Assembly: GCA_003112755.1 (NCBI GenBank)
Contig: BFBT01000001.1
Location: forward strand, 2,852,001-2,916,000
Source of the DNA: Lawsonibacter asaccharolyticus
Lineage (GTDB): Bacteria; Bacillota; Clostridia; Oscillospirales; Oscillospiraceae
Direction: 5' to 3'
Length of the DNA: 64,000 nt
Below the pieces are notes generated by a model that saw only the letters and a list, made by a program, of their open reading frames with translations, was not told the DNA's origin and made no database searches. Each line of letters opens with the position of its first letter. The first letter of the stretch is position 1. A program made the translations under genes and the position numbers. Shown here in pieces: positions 60,406 through 64,000 of this stretch.

Positions 60406-61190
60406 CAGATCCGGTCGTAGAAGGGGGAGACTCCCTTGGAGGCGTCCTGGCCAAAGCGGGAGGAGCGGGGGACCAGATCCACCGTTTTTCCCTCCAGCCA
60501 AGGGCGGGCGGCCCCGGCAATGGCGGAAAAGACAGCGTCCTGCTCTCCATCCTGGTCCACTACCACCAGATAGCTGGGCTCCATCTCACCCTCCCGGACC
60601 ATCAGGCGCAGGTAGAGTGCCTTTACAGCTGGGAGCTCACGGGCAGCGGAGCAGATGGCCTCCACCATCCGCTCCGGGTACTCCGCCGGGTCCCCCAGCA
60701 TGACTCGGGTATCCTTCTGAATCACCTGCCGGACCGGTGGAGTGCCCTCTGCCTTCTGCCGGGCCAGGCGGGCCACCGTCTCCCGGTCCAGGGTGAGGCT
60801 GTCCCCGAAGGGATCGACCACAAAGCCGGCGGCCCGGCTGTCCCGCTGGAGCATAGAGGCATAGTCGTCGAAGGTGAGGACCAGGGTCTGCTGGTCCCGG
60901 GGGCCGCACAGCTTCCGCAGCTCCCCCCAGTTGGTGAAGGCGGGAAAGAAGGGACGGCCCTCCTGGCTGGAGATGAGCTGAAACTGGATGGCGGTGTTCT
61001 GCTCCAGTGTAGTCTGGCCGGAGACAGCGGGGGACGGCGCGGGGGTGAGGACCACAGGCGCGAGCAGATGGGCCTGGGTCATGAGCTCCCTCAGCGCCCG
61101 GTCCTGGTTGGCGGGCGTGTTCTCCCGGTGGAGGGCGGCGAGGGCTTCAGACAGACGGGGATTGACGATGGGCTTTGTGACATCAACCAT
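60405..61190 (-). CDS. SseB-family protein
   Basis: A 261-residue protein resembling enhanced-serine-sensitivity protein SseB. It has a central segment FFPAFTNWGELRKLCGPRDQ then TLVLTFDDYASML typical of SseB N-domains, and a C-terminal domain with SYLVVVDQDGEQDAVFSAIA. The start at 61190 has SD AAGGAGG; the longer frame to 61277 has none. The biochemical role of the family is poorly known. Confidence 0.8.
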   Translation of the reverse strand: MVDVTKPIVNPRLSEALAALHRENTPANQDRALRELMTQAHLLAPVVLTPAPSPAVSGQTTLEQNTAIQFQLISSQEGRPFFPAFTNWGELRKLCGPRDQQTLVLTFDDYASMLQRDSRAAGFVVDPFGDSLTLDRETVARLARQKAEGTPPVRQVIQKDTRVMLGDPAEYPERMVEAICSAARELPAVKALYLRLMVREGEMEPSYLVVVDQDGEQDAVFSAIAGAARPWLEGKTVDLVPRSSRFGQDASKGVSPFYDRI

Positions 61191-61257
61191 GGCGGTGACC
61201 TCCTTGTGTGTCATGGGTAGGGTGCGGGGCCTGACCTGCTTGTCTCTGCTTGGAGCC

Positions 61258-61488
61258 TCAGGAAATCTCCCGTTCAAAGATCACCTGATAGCACTGGGCG
61301 GAACCCACACCCCGCCCCTCACAGAAGGGGATCACGATCTGCTTGAATCGCCACCCATTTGCTGCCTCTTTTTCGATTACGTCCTTACAGGCATCGAAGG
61401 TAGACCCTGCTTTCGGGGGACGGGAAATGATCCCCTGGGTATTCCAGGCCACAGGGACCTGTATGAATTTGTACTCGTACTGCTTCAT
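61258..61488 (-). CDS. DUF4177-type small protein
   Basis: A 76-residue protein starting KQYEYKFIQVPV and ending GSAQCYQVIFERE, with NGWRFKQIVIPF in the middle. This pattern fits DUF4177. SD GGGAGGTC precedes the ATG. It lies 67 bp upstream of the SseB-like gene on the same strand, possibly the same transcript. Function is unknown. Confidence 0.75.
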   Translation of the reverse strand: MKQYEYKFIQVPVAWNTQGIISRPPKAGSTFDACKDVIEKEAANGWRFKQIVIPFCEGRGVGSAQCYQVIFEREIS

Positions 61489-61581
61489 CAAGATGACCTC
61501 CCTGCGGGCTTTCTTGCCCGCTGCTTTATGTACTGACGGCCTGGATCTCTCCGGAGAATGGAAGAAAAAGGCCCCGAGTGG

Positions 61582-62430
61582 CTACAGCCCCAGCAGGCGC
61601 TGGGCGTTGCCGCCCAGAATGGCGTCCCGCTCTTCTGGGGAGAGGGGCAGGGCGCGGATAGAGGCCACATCGGCGGATTGGTCCCCCCAGGGGCTGTCGG
61701 TGCCGAAGAGGAGGCGCTGGGCCCCAAATTTTCGGACAAAGCGGACAAACTGCTCCTGTTCCATCATGTGCAGCTGGTCCTCCGAAAAAGGGTGTCCCTC
61801 CAGGGGGGTGAGGTCGCCGTAGGAAAAGGCGGTATCCAGCAGCACGCTGGACTGGGGGAGCAGGGCCTCTACCTGGTCCCACTGGCGCCAGCCTCCCATG
61901 TGGGCCAGGATCAAGGTCACCGGGCCCACCTGTTCCAGGGCGCGGAGCACCATCTCCGGGTCGCAGTAGGTGGGGGCGGGGATGCCGATGTCGATGCCGG
62001 CGTGGGTGAGGACCACGAGCCCCAGCTCGCCGGCCCGGTCCAGGATGCGCAGATAGCGGATATCGTCGAACCGGGTGGCCTGATAGGCAGGGTGGAGCTT
62101 GATGCCCTTCAAACCCAGGGCGGCGATCCGAGCCAGCTCTCCCCTGGGGTCCGGACAGTCCGGGTGGATGCAGCCGAAGGAGTAGATGCCGGTCCCGCGG
62201 CCCCGGGCGTTGATCTGAGCGGCGCTCTCGTTGACATGGGCCACCTGATGGGGGTTGGTGGCCACCGGCAGGACTACGGAGCAGTCGATGCCCGCCCGGG
62301 CCATGGAGGCGGCCAGGCCGGCGTTGGTGGCGTCGGTGAAGGCCCGGGTATGACAGGCACCCTGGAGCTTGCGGATGGTGGGGGCCGCAAGCTTGTCAGG
62401 GAAGGTGTGGGTGTGGATATCAATGACCAT
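61582..62430 (-). CDS. Amidohydrolase family protein (Amidohydro_2 / TatD-like)
   Basis: A 282-residue TIM-barrel metal hydrolase. The N-terminal VIDIHTHTFPDKL gives the metal HxH, LKGIKLHPAYQA and LVVLTHAGIDIGIP supply further ligands, LILAHMGGWRQWD follows, and LLFGTDSPWGD carries the catalytic Asp. The C-terminal NAQRLLGL is typical of Amidohydro_2 proteins. The start at 62430 has SD AAAGGAAGG. Possible reactions are decarboxylation or hydrolysis of a small aromatic or lactone; the substrate is unknown. Confidence 0.85.
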   Translation of the reverse strand: MVIDIHTHTFPDKLAAPTIRKLQGACHTRAFTDATNAGLAASMARAGIDCSVVLPVATNPHQVAHVNESAAQINARGRGTGIYSFGCIHPDCPDPRGELARIAALGLKGIKLHPAYQATRFDDIRYLRILDRAGELGLVVLTHAGIDIGIPAPTYCDPEMVLRALEQVGPVTLILAHMGGWRQWDQVEALLPQSSVLLDTAFSYGDLTPLEGHPFSEDQLHMMEQEQFVRFVRKFGAQRLLFGTDSPWGDQSADVASIRALPLSPEERDAILGGNAQRLLGL

Positions 62431-62654
62431 GGCGGTCCTTCCTTTCCTGGGAAATGATGCCGCAGCCAAGGGAGCGCGGCATGTCGGTCCCAAGCATACC
62501 ACATTTTTCGCTCGGAGGCAACGACAGCCCGTTCGAGGTCCGTTTATCTTAAAACTCCAAACTCCGCTGGGGTTGAAGCGGCGGTTTCGTATTGCCATAC
62601 AGAATCGGCTGCGGTATAATCAGGGCGGCAATCAAAAGCTGCGGAGGTATGTCC

Positions 62655-63245
62655 ATGAAAACGATCTATGAAAAGTATATGGCATCGCCGATCGACAAGG
62701 AGCTTTTATGCTTGGAGCATGGCGAGATCACAGAGCCATATTTTTGCTACCCTGTCAATGCAGAGCCGATAGGATTTGAAGGGTGTATCCTGTACTGCTT
62801 TTTGCCGGAGTATGGAGAGATGGTATTTGCCTGCGACCCGGAAAGCTGTGCAGATCGGAATGTATATCCACTGGCAAAAAATTTCGAGGATTTTCTCCGT
62901 TTGATCCTGGCGTGCGGCACCGCTGATCCAGTGGAGCAGATCGTTTGGATGGATAAAAGGAAATTTGAGGAACACATGGAACACGAAGAAAAAATTTTGA
63001 CACAGGAGCAGAGGGCGGCGGTACAGCAGCTTCAACGCGAAATGGGTCTGCTGCCAATGGAAACCCCGTTTGAATATGTCAAGGCGATCCAAAAAGACTT
63101 TGATGACAGTAAAATACAGTACAGCGATGAATATTACGAGGTGACTGGCAGAGAGGCCCCGAAAGAAACAGACACGCCCAACAAAACTTTATTGGAATTT
63201 CAGACTGTCACAGTTGAAGTTCGCGGCCAAAATGATAGAGCCTGA
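62655..63245 (+). CDS. SUKH/SMI1-KNR4-like protein
   Basis: A 196-residue acidic protein. The middle has FEGCILYCFLPEYGEMVFAC and VYPLAKNFEDFLRLILACGT, a pattern seen in SUKH-superfamily (SMI1/KNR4) proteins, many of which are toxin immunity proteins. No toxin gene is adjacent. The start at 62655 follows GGAGGT. A TATAAT -10 lies near 62613. Codon use is more AT-rich than that of the neighbours, so transfer is possible. The family call is moderate. Confidence 0.5.
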   Translation: MKTIYEKYMASPIDKELLCLEHGEITEPYFCYPVNAEPIGFEGCILYCFLPEYGEMVFACDPESCADRNVYPLAKNFEDFLRLILACGTADPVEQIVWMDKRKFEEHMEHEEKILTQEQRAAVQQLQREMGLLPMETPFEYVKAIQKDFDDSKIQYSDEYYEVTGREAPKETDTPNKTLLEFQTVTVEVRGQNDRA

Positions 63246-63466
63246 CAACTTCTGATCTATCTGGCAGTTACCCGATAAGGGCAGCTGCGGCTTGACTGTT
63301 TTGTAAGGAGCATTTCCAAAACTGCTTCTCAGCTAAAAAGAGGAAAAGGGGACCGCCCCGGCGGGCGGGGGATGGGAGTCACAGCAGCAGACAAAGAGGA
63401 CGGGCTTCGCGGACCGCCCCGGCGGGCGGGGGATGGGAGGAGCGGTGCCGGACTGCGTTCCGGCCC
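63246..63466. other. Gap before gltX with a duplicated GC-rich block
   Basis: No gene is supported here. A 29-bp block beginning GGACCGCCCCGGCGGGCGGG occurs exactly twice, at 63350-63378 and 63411-63439, 61 bp apart. The second copy ends shortly before the gltX promoter. It looks like a small tandem duplication with a GC-rich hairpin in each unit. Confidence 0.7.
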
Positions 63467-63495
63467 TTGCCAAATGGCGGGAAAGCATCTATAAT
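63467..63495 (+). promoter_or_regulatory. gltX promoter
   Basis: TTGCCA, a 17-bp spacer and TATAAT, 46 bp before the start codon. Confidence 0.85.
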
Positions 63496-63541
63496 ACCAG
63501 TAAAACAACGGCAGAACGTCTGCCGCGATGGAGGGAACGAC

Positions 63542-64000
63542 ATGGCTCTGGATATGAAGTATTTTGAGGAGATGGAGGCCAAGATCCCAAAGGGGAAGGT
63601 CCGCACCCGGTTTGCCCCCTCTCCCACCGGCTATATGCACGTGGGCAATCTGCGCACCGCCCTTTACACCTGGCTCATCGCCCGGCACCATCAGGGCACC
63701 TTTATCCTGCGCATCGAGGACACTGACCAGACTCGGCAGGTGGAGGGTGCCACAGAGGTGATCTACCGCACCCTGGCGGAGTGCGGGCTGGACCACGACG
63801 AGGGCCCCGACGTGGGCGGCCCGGTGGCCCCCTATATCCAGACCCAGCGCCGGGACACCTATGGAAAGTACGCCCGGCTGCTGGTGGAAAAGGGACACGC
63901 CTACTACTGCTTCTGTGAAAAGACCGAGTCGGAAGAGGACTCCGGCCAGTTCGACCGGGCTTCGGACCCCTGCCGCGCCCTGAGCCAGGAGGAGGCTCAG
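63542..64000 (+). CDS. gltX: Glutamyl-tRNA synthetase, N-terminal part (partial)
   Basis: 153 residues of a class I aminoacyl-tRNA synthetase before the window ends. The HIGH-type motif is [18 protein letters not shown], followed by [12 protein letters not shown] and [10 protein letters not shown]. The KMSKS region is beyond the edge, so glutamyl versus non-discriminating specificity cannot be judged. SD GGAGGGAAC precedes the ATG. Confidence 0.95.
   Translation, partial: MALDMKYFEEMEAKIPKGKVRTRFAPSPTGYMHVGNLRTALYTWLIARHHQGTFILRIEDTDQTRQVEGATEVIYRTLAECGLDHDEGPDVGGPVAPYIQTQRRDTYGKYARLLVEKGHAYYCFCEKTESEEDSGQFDRASDPCRALSQEEAQ

Noticed and set aside
57809..60550. A 913-residue minus-strand frame opposite paaK and the ACT gene
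   Set aside because: Shadow frame of well-supported plus-strand genes, lacking a ribosome-binding site.

Overview
The window (64 kb, GC-rich, Shine-Dalgarno sites of the AGGAGG type, sigma-A promoters) looks like a chromosomal segment of a gut Clostridia species, most likely Oscillospiraceae close to Flavonifractor, Pseudoflavonifractor or Intestinimonas. This rests on gene content: butyrate kinase and phosphate butyryltransferase, a spore-type PdaA deacetylase, a T-box leader, a DUF421/DUF4363 pair and tet(W)-type resistance. The genus is an inference.

Layout. 1-2.3 kb: end of gltB, gltD, a structured 3' region and tRNA-Leu(UAG). 2.4-10.5 kb: an ABC exporter with a permease/M1-peptidase fusion, an S41 peptidase, a small membrane protein and a two-component system. 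10.6-22.3 kb: ordinary chromosome with cysK, a frameshifted sodium:solute symporter, pdaA, MarR/MATE, two DNA-alkylation repair genes, an ECF sigma/anti-sigma pair, an IlvD/Edd dehydratase with divergent LysR, and two gene remnants. 22.58-40.17 kb: two related integrative elements in tandem behind guaA. 40.2-54.1 kb: guaA, a tiny candidate gene, carAB, DUF421/DUF4363, a second MATE pump, ptb-buk and an acyl-CoA synthetase. 54.3-60.4 kb: a T-box-controlled cluster (TrpR/YerC-like protein, indolepyruvate oxidoreductase iorAB, GNAT, two small membrane proteins, paaK, ACT protein). 60.4-64 kb: SseB-like, DUF4177, an amidohydrolase, a SUKH-like protein and the start of gltX.

The most notable region is the tandem pair. 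Three copies of an 11-bp core (positions 22580, 31435, 40160) match the last codons of guaA and bound two elements of about 8.7-8.9 kb. Both share a chassis in the same order: iterons, RepA-like ATPase, ribbon-helix-helix protein, tyrosine integrase, excisionase-like protein, divergent XRE repressor, terminator and core. Each has its own version of the recognition sites: paired integrase-arm repeats with an 11-bp period at matching distances from both cores, 3+3 inverted 9-bp iterons at the end of repA, and palindromic operators around the int promoter. Cargo differs. The left element carries a MobA/Pre-type relaxase, tet(W) with its attenuator and a methyltransferase. The right element carries a PstI/BsuBI-type restriction-modification system and an odd PIN-like protein, with no relaxase. 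The ancestral guaA stop codon and terminator still sit at the far left, 17.6 kb from guaA.

The second regulatory highlight is the T-box at 54.36-54.64 kb. Its specifier can be read as Phe and it precedes iorAB-paaK, which suggests phenylalanine-responsive control of aryl-acetate and aryl-pyruvate interconversion.
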